Of a DNA stretch of 64,000 bases, positions 52,969 through 60,315 are shown one piece after another. Numbering within the stretch: the stretch's first letter is position 1; each line of letters starts with the position of its first letter. The translations under genes were made by a program, and so were the position numbers. Source of the stretch: Megamonas hypermegale (GTDB lineage: Bacteria; Bacillota; Negativicutes; Selenomonadales; Selenomonadaceae); assembly GCA_002314325.1 (NCBI GenBank), contig DCFC01000032.1, forward strand, positions 11,325 to 75,324. Reading direction: 5' to 3'. The notes below the pieces were generated by a model that was not told where the DNA came from, did not search any database, and saw only the letters and a program-made list of their open reading frames with translations.

Positions 52969-52998
52969 AAGCCACCGCATAGTGCGATGGCTTTTTTG
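52969..52998 (+). terminator. Hairpin terminator inside the arn operon
   Basis: AAGCCACCGCA and TGCGATGGCTT pair around 3 bases and are followed by TTTTTT. It lies only 15 bases before arnD, so arnD is expressed by read-through or at reduced level. Confidence 0.8.
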
Positions 52999-53012
52999 AC
53001 AGAGGATTTACG

Positions 53013-53915
53013 ATGAAAAAAATTGCAATAAAAATTGACGTGGATACAAAGCGCGGCTACGATACCGGTGTACCGCGCATGCTCGACGTATTCAAGCAGG
53101 AAAAGATAAAAGCGACGTTCTTTTTTTCCATGGGAACGGATAATTCCGGCAAAGCCATCCGCCGCATTTTCCGCAAAGGCTTTTTAAATAAAATGCTTAG
53201 GACGAAAGCGCCGAGTACGTACGGTTTAAAAACGATGATGTACGGTACGTTATTGCCTGCGCCGCATATTGTGGAACCGAACCCGGCACCGTTTCTGCGT
53301 GCCGTAAAAGAACAGCACGAATGCGGTATTCACTGCTGGGACCATGTGTACTGGCAGGATAAACTGCCGTATCTGACGGAAGATACGATTAAGGCTGAAC
53401 TCACGAAAGCGATTGAGCTCTTTAATAAAATAGCCGGTTTCAGGGCGAAGGCATGTGCAGCGCCCGGCTGGCAGGTGACGCCGCGCAGTCTGAAAGTCCA
53501 GCAGGAGCTGGGATTTATCTATTGCAGCGATGTACGCGGCTACCGGCCGTTTTATCCGGTGATGAACAATACGGACTACATGCCTCTGCAGATACCGGGA
53601 ACACTGCTGACGATGGATGAATGTCTCGGCAGCACGCTGGACGGCAAAGTGATAACGGAAGACAATATCGTGAATTACTGGCTGAGCCACTGCGACCGGA
53701 ATTTTAACGTGCTGACCGTTCATTCGGAAATGGAAGGGCTCAAGCAGCTGCCGATTTTACATGCGTTTATTCTGAAAGCGAAAAATATGGGTTACGAATT
53801 CGTCAAGCTGGAAGAAGGCAAAAATGTACCGGATATAAAACGCTGCGAGGTGTTTCACGGTTATCTGCCGGGCAGAGCCGGAACGGTGGCGCGCCAAAGC
53901 GAGCCTTTGGATTAA
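53013..53915 (+). CDS. arnD: 4-deoxy-4-formamido-L-arabinose-phosphoundecaprenol deformylase
   Basis: 300 residues, NodB/polysaccharide-deacetylase fold. Metal motif DVDT near the N-terminus (D9, D11), HCWDH (H-x3-H), AAPGWQVTPRSL and the C-terminal VLTVHSEMEG, all matching ArnD. It removes the formyl group on the lipid carrier so that Ara4N can be flipped and used by ArnT. It closes the operon. Confidence 0.93.
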   Translation: MKKIAIKIDVDTKRGYDTGVPRMLDVFKQEKIKATFFFSMGTDNSGKAIRRIFRKGFLNKMLRTKAPSTYGLKTMMYGTLLPAPHIVEPNPAPFLRAVKEQHECGIHCWDHVYWQDKLPYLTEDTIKAELTKAIELFNKIAGFRAKACAAPGWQVTPRSLKVQQELGFIYCSDVRGYRPFYPVMNNTDYMPLQIPGTLLTMDECLGSTLDGKVITEDNIVNYWLSHCDRNFNVLTVHSEMEGLKQLPILHAFILKAKNMGYEFVKLEEGKNVPDIKRCEVFHGYLPGRAGTVARQSEPLD

Positions 53916-53941
53916 TTTATCAAATTTTTACTTTTTCTTCA

Positions 53942-54087
53942 TTGGATTTTTAAACAGCCGTTTTATAATAAAAGCATATCAGTTAGGAAATAGCACCTCT
54001 GGTACAAACAGCTTTATAGAGGAAGGAGACTTGCCCCGCGCGGCAGCAACTATCCTCTATGAACAATCCATTATCGAGGGATACATT
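53942..54087 (+). promoter_or_regulatory. Structured leader with alternative hairpins before a Cof-type phosphatase
   Basis: A promoter is visible: TTGGAT (53942-53947), 16 bp, TATAAT (53964-53969). The leader can form ATAGAGGA (54016-54023) with TCCTCTAT (54053-54060), enclosing TTGCC/GGCAGCAA. Alternatively CCTCT (53996-54000) pairs with AGAGG (54018-54022), which excludes the first stem. This is a switch-like layout, but I do not recognise a known riboswitch class. Confidence 0.5.
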
Positions 54088-54939
54088 ATGAACGATTACA
54101 GTAATATTTTTCTGCTGAGTGATATGGACGGCACATTAATTAATTCCAGTGCTCAGATTTCTGCTGTAAACAGATATGCTTTGGAGCAGTTCACCGCAGG
54201 CGGCGGCACCTTTGCCGTGGCTACCGGCAGGACAATCAGAAGCTGCCGGGATTATCTCGGCGAATTGCCGATAAATGCTCCGAGTATTTTCTATAACGGA
54301 ACTATCATGCAGAATGTGCATAATAATGTAGCATTGAAAACATTATCACTGCAAAACACTCAACTGACGGCTTTTCTTGCACAGTGTTTAATCCACTGTC
54401 CGCAAATGTGCATCGAACTGCATACGCAGGATACATTTTATATCATCACGGACAAAGCGTATGACGACCCGGTGATTGAAAAGGAAAATCTGCCGTACAT
54501 TCGCGCCAATTTAGGCGACATACAGGATATACCTGTTTTAAAAGTTCAGTTTTACACTGAAAATCCTGAATTGATATCATGGCTCCATAATTTCGCCCAA
54601 GCTATGGAGATTGATAAAATCGCCAAATATTTTACTTCGTGGTCCAGTTATTTTGAAATCATTCCGAAGAATGCTTCCAAAGGTATTATGCTCAATGAAT
54701 TGCGCAAAATGCCGCTGTATCGCAATAAAATATTTATCGCTGTCGGTGATTTTGACAATGATATAGAAATGCTTCGCTGTGCTGACTATGGCATTGCTGC
54801 CCGAAATGCTACGCAAAACCTCAAACAAGTAGCAGACATCATCGGCGTAAGCTGTGATGACCACCTTCTCTCTCATGTTATCACTAAGATTATTCCCAAT
54901 CTGGCTAAATATTCGGCAGCAAATCTGCAAACGGCATAA
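54088..54939 (+). CDS. Cof-type HAD-IIB phosphatase
   Basis: 283 residues from ATG 54088 (GAGGG upstream); in-frame starts further up lie in the structured leader. Motif I LLSDMDGTLINSS, motif II ATGRTIRSC, motif III lysine in KNASKGIML, motif IV VGDFDNDIEMLR. The C2-type cap sits between II and III. Members dephosphorylate sugar phosphates, flavin precursors or pyridoxal phosphate, and the substrate cannot be chosen from sequence. Monocistronic. Confidence 0.9.
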   Translation: MNDYSNIFLLSDMDGTLINSSAQISAVNRYALEQFTAGGGTFAVATGRTIRSCRDYLGELPINAPSIFYNGTIMQNVHNNVALKTLSLQNTQLTAFLAQCLIHCPQMCIELHTQDTFYIITDKAYDDPVIEKENLPYIRANLGDIQDIPVLKVQFYTENPELISWLHNFAQAMEIDKIAKYFTSWSSYFEIIPKNASKGIMLNELRKMPLYRNKIFIAVGDFDNDIEMLRCADYGIAARNATQNLKQVADIIGVSCDDHLLSHVITKIIPNLAKYSAANLQTA

Positions 54940-54968
54940 AAGGTTAAGATTTTTTCTTAGCCTTTTTT
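54940..54968 (+). terminator. Intrinsic terminator of the Cof-type gene
   Basis: AAGGTTAAGA and TCTTAGCCTT (one G-U) followed by TTTTTT. Confidence 0.8.
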
Positions 54969-55030
54969 TATTTGGCCTGAAATGCTAAAATGACTATGAT
55001 TTTAGTTTGGAAAAATTTTGGGTGATGAAT

Positions 55031-55954
55031 ATGGAAAAAGCCAATGAACTGATGAAGTATAAAAATATCAACAAAGAGGAACTGCTTTTGATACCGCAGG
55101 ATTTTCCGTATGTAATGAAAGCGATTGATTTCAGCGATTTTCGCAACTGTTTCGTTCCGTGGCACTGGCATAATGAAATTGAAATTTTCTATATGAAAAG
55201 CGGCGGCATAGAATATTATCTGCCCGGCGGCAGAGTGAATTTTCCCGCAGGAACGGCCGGAATTATCAATTCCAACGTACTGCATAAGACGAGACCGTAT
55301 TTTGGTATGGAAAAGGATATTCAGCTGATACATCTTGTAACGCCGTCCTTTCTTGCCGGTGAGCAAGGTAGCCGGATAGAGCAGAAGTATATCACGCCGC
55401 TTGTGAATAATCCGCAGTTTGAATTTGTAAAAATAGCACCCGGTGATAAAAAGCGGCGGAAACTATACCGTCTGATACGAAAATCCTTCGAGTTGAAAGA
55501 TACGGATTTCGGCTATGAGCTGAAGCTTCGCAATATATTGGCGCAAATATGGCTGGAGATGTACGCGCTGTCGGATGATTTGTGGGCGGACAATAAGACG
55601 TACAGCAATGTGAGTGATAAGATAAAAGCGGTGATAGTATATATTAACGAGCACTATGCAGAGAAAATTTCCGTAAAACAGCTGGCAACTGTCGCTTTCG
55701 TCAGTGAACGGGAATGTTTCCGTCTGTTTCAGGAATGTCTACATATGACGCCGATTGAATACATTGTGAATTACCGTTTGCAAAATGCCTGCCGCATGTT
55801 GGCAGGAACGCAGGAGAGCGTTACGAAGATTGCACAGAGCTGCGGGCTGGGCAGCAGCAGTTATTTCGGCAAGATTTTCCGGGAAAAGATGGGCTGTACG
55901 CCGTCGCAGTATCGGGCTAAATGGCGGAATAGTGATAAGAAACGGCGGATATAA
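55031..55954 (+). CDS. AraC-family transcriptional regulator
   Basis: 307 residues from ATG 55031 (TGGGTG eight bases upstream; ATG 55025 and TTG 55007 are alternatives). N-terminal cupin sensor with WHWHNEIEIFYMKSGGIEYYLPGGRVNFPAGTAGIINSNVLH and C-terminal double helix-turn-helix (VKQLATVAFVSERECFRLFQECLHMTPIEYIVNYRL; VTKIAQSCGLGSSSYFGKIFREKMGCTPSQYR). It could control the HPr-like or PatB-like genes nearby; no direct evidence. Confidence 0.9.
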   Translation: MEKANELMKYKNINKEELLLIPQDFPYVMKAIDFSDFRNCFVPWHWHNEIEIFYMKSGGIEYYLPGGRVNFPAGTAGIINSNVLHKTRPYFGMEKDIQLIHLVTPSFLAGEQGSRIEQKYITPLVNNPQFEFVKIAPGDKKRRKLYRLIRKSFELKDTDFGYELKLRNILAQIWLEMYALSDDLWADNKTYSNVSDKIKAVIVYINEHYAEKISVKQLATVAFVSERECFRLFQECLHMTPIEYIVNYRLQNACRMLAGTQESVTKIAQSCGLGSSSYFGKIFREKMGCTPSQYRAKWRNSDKKRRI

Positions 55955-56026
55955 TATATTTATCAGAAGTTGATTGCATTATAATGATATTGAAAGATGT
56001 AAAAACACAAAAGGAAGTGATAAGTC

Positions 56027-56284
56027 ATGTTTGAATTGAAAATTTTAAATGTAGTGAAATTCATTGAAGCGGTAAATAATTGCGCTCAGGCTGTCAATGT
56101 ACTGTTGCCGACGGGAATGAAGGCAAACATCAACGGTGTGTACGCCGCACAGCACGAATTAATCCGCCAATTCAGAGAAAATAATAATTCATTGAATTTG
56201 GTGCTGGAATTTGAAAACTATACCGATTATATGAAAGTGATGTTATTTGCGATAAGCGATAACTACAGTTACTGCCATGATTAG
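56027..56284 (+). CDS. Small HPr-like protein lacking the phosphorylation histidine
   Basis: 85 residues with a good ribosome site (GGAAG). The pattern of hydrophobic positions (VVKFIEAVNNCAQAVNVLLPTGMKANINGVYAAQHELIRQF) resembles clostridial HPr-fold proteins, but the GLHARP segment with His15 is missing. If the fold call is right, it is not a standard PTS phosphocarrier. Treat as a hypothetical small protein. Confidence 0.5.
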   Translation: MFELKILNVVKFIEAVNNCAQAVNVLLPTGMKANINGVYAAQHELIRQFRENNNSLNLVLEFENYTDYMKVMLFAISDNYSYCHD

Positions 56285-56306
56285 AAAATTTATTCAGGAA
56301 AAAAAG

Positions 56307-56344
56307 AAAAGCTCTTTGATAGAAAATTTATCAAAGAGCTTTTT
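56307..56344. terminator. Bidirectional intrinsic terminator
   Basis: AAAAGCTCTTTGATA pairs with TATCAAAGAGCTTTT, with A- and T-rich flanks, between convergent genes. Confidence 0.9.
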
Positions 56345-56345
56345 G

Positions 56346-57533
56346 TTATTTTACGGCGAACTTTTTGTAAGTTTCGTATAAACGGTTCAGCGCCGCTTGT
56401 ATATATTTGGTCGGGCATGCCAAATTCCAGCGTTCGAAGCCTTCGCCGGCTTTGCCGAAAATGTATCCTTCATCAAAATACAGGCAGGCTTTTTCCCGAT
56501 TAATACGTTCCAGCTCCGCCGGCGGTAGATTAAAGGAGCGAAAATCGAGCCAGAGAAGATATGTTGCCTGGAGCTCGGTGATTTTCACCTGCGGGAAGTA
56601 TTCCTGCATGAAATCGGTGATGAGCTGTTTATTCGTACTGATTAAATCAATTACCTGCGCCAGCCAGTCTTCGCCGTGAGTATAGGCAAGGCGGCAGGCT
56701 TCATAGCTCAAAATGGAGCAAGCGAAGTCAGCGTCGGTCGCCTGTTCAGCCTGGAATAATTTGCGGTATTTTTCATTTGGAATAAAAATATTGGAAAGCT
56801 GCATTCCCGCAAGGTTGAAGGTTTTACTCGGCGCGGTGCAGATTATGCACTTGCTGCGTGCAGCTTCGGAAACGGTCGCATAGCATGTATGCTTAAATCC
56901 CGGCATGATTAAATCGGCGTGAATTTCATCCGATACGACGAATACATTGTGCGCCAGACAGATTTCGCTCAGGCGGGAAAGTTCGTCTTTCGTCCAAATT
57001 CGGCCGCATGGATTATGCGGACTGCATAAAATTAGCATTTTCGTGCCGGGAGCGGCAGCAGCCGCAGCGAATTTGTCCCAGTCGATATCGTATGATATGC
57101 CGTTGTTGATGAGCGGCACTTCGACAAGGCGGCGCTCGTTGACTTCAATTGCTTTGTACATAGGATAATATACCGGCGTGAACAGCATAATGCCGTCGCC
57201 TTTTTGCGTGAAGGCTTTAACTGCCGTGAAAAACGCATTGACTACGCTGTGCGTTTCAATCAGCCAGTCTGTCTGCACGTCCCAGCCGTGATGCTTTTTC
57301 ATCCAGTTTATGACGCTTTGGCGGTATTTTTTATTACTGCCGGCATAGCCGAGTATATTATTGTCGATAAAATTTTTCAGCCCTTCGGTGATTTCGGGCG
57401 CTGTTTTCAGTTCCATATCGGCAACGGAAAACGGAATAACGTCATCCGTAACAAGCGGATTTCCTTTCATTTCCTGCCATTTTTTCGAACCGATACCGAA
57501 ACGCGGGGAAATATTTTCAAAGTCGTATTTCAT
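56346..57533 (-). CDS. patB: MalY/PatB-type cystathionine beta-lyase (C-S lyase)
   Basis: 395 residues, fold-type I PLP aminotransferase family. The start of the protein (YDFENISPRFGIGSKKW, then IPFSVADMELKTAPEI) is characteristic of MalY/PatB. Further motifs: GYAG, SPHNPCGRIW, VSDEIHADL and the PLP lysine K237 in APSKTFNLAG. It cleaves cystathionine to homocysteine, pyruvate and ammonia, which would feed the MetH in this window. Regulatory side functions are known for MalY. Repeat LR2 lies directly upstream and may separate it from its original promoter. Confidence 0.92.
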   Translation of the reverse strand: MKYDFENISPRFGIGSKKWQEMKGNPLVTDDVIPFSVADMELKTAPEITEGLKNFIDNNILGYAGSNKKYRQSVINWMKKHHGWDVQTDWLIETHSVVNAFFTAVKAFTQKGDGIMLFTPVYYPMYKAIEVNERRLVEVPLINNGISYDIDWDKFAAAAAAPGTKMLILCSPHNPCGRIWTKDELSRLSEICLAHNVFVVSDEIHADLIMPGFKHTCYATVSEAARSKCIICTAPSKTFNLAGMQLSNIFIPNEKYRKLFQAEQATDADFACSILSYEACRLAYTHGEDWLAQVIDLISTNKQLITDFMQEYFPQVKITELQATYLLWLDFRSFNLPPAELERINREKACLYFDEGYIFGKAGEGFERWNLACPTKYIQAALNRLYETYKKFAVK

Positions 57534-57577
57534 GAGTATAAATCCTCTTTGTTATTAAAGATTTTGAATTAAAGAAA

Positions 57578-57962
57578 GTGCCCTGATTCGTAGACCACTA
57601 GAGATTTTCACTTTAAAAATAAAATTTATTAGCTGTAACGTTCAAAAACTCGCTAACGCTCAAACATTTGAACTAAAGGCACATCTAATAAATTTTATTT
57701 TTAATAGCTAAAGCTACCGTGAAAATACTTTAACATGGATGAAAGTTTTAGCATGATTAGCGAAACATAGTGTCAACAGCTCAGTTTTAGTTCCAGCCGA
57801 GAACAGAAGGTACGAGCCAAATTCCAAATGTTTCGAGCCATTGTACCGTCTGTTTTTAAAGAAGGGCTAGGAAGGCTCGCCCAGTGCAGCGTAAGCGAAA
57901 CGTTAAAAAAGGTTTTTTCTTTTTGGTTCGTTTTTCTTTTGACCTTTCAAAAGAAAAATGAA
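57578..57962. repeat. Long structured intergenic repeat LR2
   Basis: Second copy of LR1. The 123-nt hairpin (57604-57726) has the same outer arms ATTTTCAC/GTGAAAAT and inner arms. The following CGAGCC/GGCTCG segment and CGAAACGTTA lie at the same distance (292 bases from hairpin start to CGAAACGTTA in both), so there is no net insertion or deletion over that span. It fills the 430-bp gap between the PatB-like start and the AhbD stop. Confidence 0.82.
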
Positions 57963-57970
57963 CAACTCCC

Positions 57971-58957
57971 TTATTTATGGCTATACAAACACCAAGGTTC
58001 TTCCGCCATGTAGTTTCCGTCATTATAATATGCGGCTCTTGCCCGGCAGCCGCCGCAGCTCATTTTGTATTTGCATTTGCCGCAGTTGCCTTCAAATTCA
58101 AAGGTGCGCAGTTTCTTTAAAACTTCATTGTTTTTCCAGATTTCGTCAAATGGTGTCTGGCGCACGTCGCCCAGTTCCATATTGAGGTAGGCGCACGGCT
58201 GGACTTTGCCGCGCGGACTGATGATGCAGTAGGACGTTCCGGCAAGACAGCCGCGGCGGAAACGCAGTTTCATGCCCATCTGGTCGGCAATGCGCATAAA
58301 CTGCGGCGCACAGGTCGGTTTTAATTCGATGTTCACTTCCTGCTGTTTTTTCATGATGCGCGTGATGACATCTTCATATTCTTTAGCGCGCAGTGTTTCG
58401 GCTTCAATGTTTTTCGCTCTGCCTGTCGGCACTAAAAAGAAAATATGATGCGCAACGGCGCCTTCGGCAACGGCAAAATCGGTTAAAGCTTCCAGTTCAT
58501 GCTGGTTCCAGTCCATTACTGTTGTATGAATTTGAAACGGCAGTCCGGCTTTTTTGCAGTTGCGCATACCAGCTACAGCTCCGTCCCAGGCGCCTTTGTA
58601 GCAGCGGAATGTGTCGTGTTTTTCTCTATCCATGGAGTCGAGCGAAATTCCCATACCCATAGCGCCGGCTTCTTTTAATTTATATGCCATTTCTTCCGTG
58701 ATGAGCGTGCCGTTCGTGCCGAAAACGCTGCGCAGGCCAAGACTTGTCGCATGTCTGACGAGCTCTAAAATATCGGGGCGCATCAGCGGTTCGCCGCCGG
58801 AGAATATCATGATTTTAAAACCGGCTTTGGCAATCTGATTTAAAAGTGTTTTTGCTTCCTGCGTGCTGAGTTCTTCTTCCGCTTTGCAGCCTGCTTCGCG
58901 GTAGCAGTGTTTGCAGAACATATTGCAGGCATTTGTCGTGTTCCAGGATATAATCAT
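57971..58957 (-). CDS. ahbD: NirJ2/AhbD-type radical SAM haem synthase
   Basis: 328 residues. N-terminal radical SAM cluster ACNMFCKHC (C11, C15, C18), SGGEPLMRPD and GTNGTLI; C-terminal SPASM-like cysteines CGKCKYKMSCGGCRAR. It matches the NirJ2/AhbD group, which converts Fe-coproporphyrin III to haem in the sirohaem-dependent pathway. The start overlaps the upstream NirJ1 stop (TAATG), so the two are coupled. Other SPASM maturases are possible, but the NirJ1 partner strongly supports the haem role. Confidence 0.88.
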   Translation of the reverse strand: MIISWNTTNACNMFCKHCYREAGCKAEEELSTQEAKTLLNQIAKAGFKIMIFSGGEPLMRPDILELVRHATSLGLRSVFGTNGTLITEEMAYKLKEAGAMGMGISLDSMDREKHDTFRCYKGAWDGAVAGMRNCKKAGLPFQIHTTVMDWNQHELEALTDFAVAEGAVAHHIFFLVPTGRAKNIEAETLRAKEYEDVITRIMKKQQEVNIELKPTCAPQFMRIADQMGMKLRFRRGCLAGTSYCIISPRGKVQPCAYLNMELGDVRQTPFDEIWKNNEVLKKLRTFEFEGNCGKCKYKMSCGGCRARAAYYNDGNYMAEEPWCLYSHK

Positions 58958-60147
58958 TATTGTTCGCCTCCTACGATACCGATTTCTTCATCCGTCAGAT
59001 AACACGACGGGTCGGATTCCCAGAAATCACCGGTGCGGGCTTCGGCACGGGTGCGGAAATTGCCGTTGCAGTTATCGAGAAATTTGCATTTGGCACATCT
59101 GCCTTTTAAAAGCGGCTTTCTGTCTTTAAGCCCTGCCATAATCGGATTTGTCGTATCCTGCCAGATATCGCCGAATTTGCGTTCGCGTACATTGCCGAAT
59201 GTATGGTGCTGCGTGAACTGGTCAGGATGAACATAGCCCAGCGGGTCGACTTCGGCAAAAGCTATACCGGAGCGGTTGCCGCCGTTCATGGAAATGTATT
59301 TTTTTATCTGGGCGGCAAGTTCGTCTTTGCCTTCAGCAAGAGCTTTCAGATACATATAAACGCCGTCGCAGTGATTGTCGACGGTGAGGATTTCTTTTTT
59401 CAGACCGCGCTCTTCAAAATCGCGCGTGCGGCGGATGATGATATCCATGGCGCGGCGCGATTCTGTCGCCGTTACGTCTTCGTCCATCATCTGATTGCCG
59501 CGGCCGGAATAAACGAGATGATAAAAGCATACGCGGTTGATATTTTCCGCTTCGATAAAGTCGAAGATATTTTCCAGTTCCTGAATATTGTGGTGATTTA
59601 TTGTGAAGCGCAGACCGACGCGCTGTCCTACGGCTACGCAGTTTTTGATACCGTTCATAGCCGCTTCGAATGCGCCTTCTTTGCCGCGGAATTTATCGTT
59701 TACTTCGCGCAGCCCGTCAAGCGAAATGCCGACGTAGCCGACGCCGATGTTTTTTATTTTGCGGGCAACTTCCGGCGTAATCAGCGTGCCGTTCGTGGAT
59801 AAAGTAGGACGCACGCCTTTTTTCGCAGCGTAATCGGCCAGTTCAAAGAAATCGGGACGAATGAGCGGTTCGCCGCCGGAGAATAATAGTACCGGCACTT
59901 TGAAATCGGCCAAATCGTCGATGAATTGTTTGGCTTCTGCCGTTGTAAGTTCGTTGGCGTATTTTTTCGCGTCGGAACTCATATAGCAGTGGCGGCATTT
60001 TAAATTGCAGGTGCGGGTTGAATTCCAGACGACGACGGGACCTGCTCCCGGACGCACGCCGTTTTTGGCTTTATGGGCTTCATTCGTATAGCGAAGCGTA
60101 TCGCCGAAATAATCTGTAGCAAAAAGTAATTTTGTAACGCTTATCAA
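58957..60147 (-). CDS. ahbC: NirJ1/AhbC-type radical SAM protein (didecarboxysirohaem pathway)
   Basis: 396 residues. The N-terminus MISVTKLLFATDYFGDTLRY is a strong NirJ1/AhbC signature. The radical SAM motif TCNLKCRHC (C47, C51, C54) follows, then LLFSGGEPLIRPDFFEL, and a C-terminal cluster in GRCAKCKFLDNCNGN. AhbC removes two acetate chains from 12,18-didecarboxysirohaem to give Fe-coproporphyrin III, the substrate of AhbD. AhbA/B decarboxylases are not in the window. A haem requirement for cytochromes is implied. Confidence 0.88.
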   Translation of the reverse strand: MISVTKLLFATDYFGDTLRYTNEAHKAKNGVRPGAGPVVVWNSTRTCNLKCRHCYMSSDAKKYANELTTAEAKQFIDDLADFKVPVLLFSGGEPLIRPDFFELADYAAKKGVRPTLSTNGTLITPEVARKIKNIGVGYVGISLDGLREVNDKFRGKEGAFEAAMNGIKNCVAVGQRVGLRFTINHHNIQELENIFDFIEAENINRVCFYHLVYSGRGNQMMDEDVTATESRRAMDIIIRRTRDFEERGLKKEILTVDNHCDGVYMYLKALAEGKDELAAQIKKYISMNGGNRSGIAFAEVDPLGYVHPDQFTQHHTFGNVRERKFGDIWQDTTNPIMAGLKDRKPLLKGRCAKCKFLDNCNGNFRTRAEARTGDFWESDPSCYLTDEEIGIVGGEQ

Positions 60148-60260
60148 TTAGCTCACCTATCTTATAAATATATTAAAAATATGAACGACATTCATTTTTA
60201 CAATATATTTATAATAACAATATCTTGATTAAAGGTCAATAAAAATACTTTATGAAAAAA

Positions 60261-60285
60261 AGAAGCCCCGTTTAGCGGGGCTTCT
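60261..60285 (-). terminator. Intrinsic terminator of the second porin
   Basis: AGAAGCCCCG and CGGGGCTTCT pair around TTTAG; on the minus strand the stem runs into TTTTTTT. Confidence 0.92.
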
Positions 60286-60315
60286 GCGTGAGATACAGAA
60301 AAAAGTCTATTTATT

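Noticed and set aside
57828-58013. Plus-strand open frame of 61 codons
   Set aside because: Same LR-derived frame as at 36503, ending antisense to the AhbD gene.
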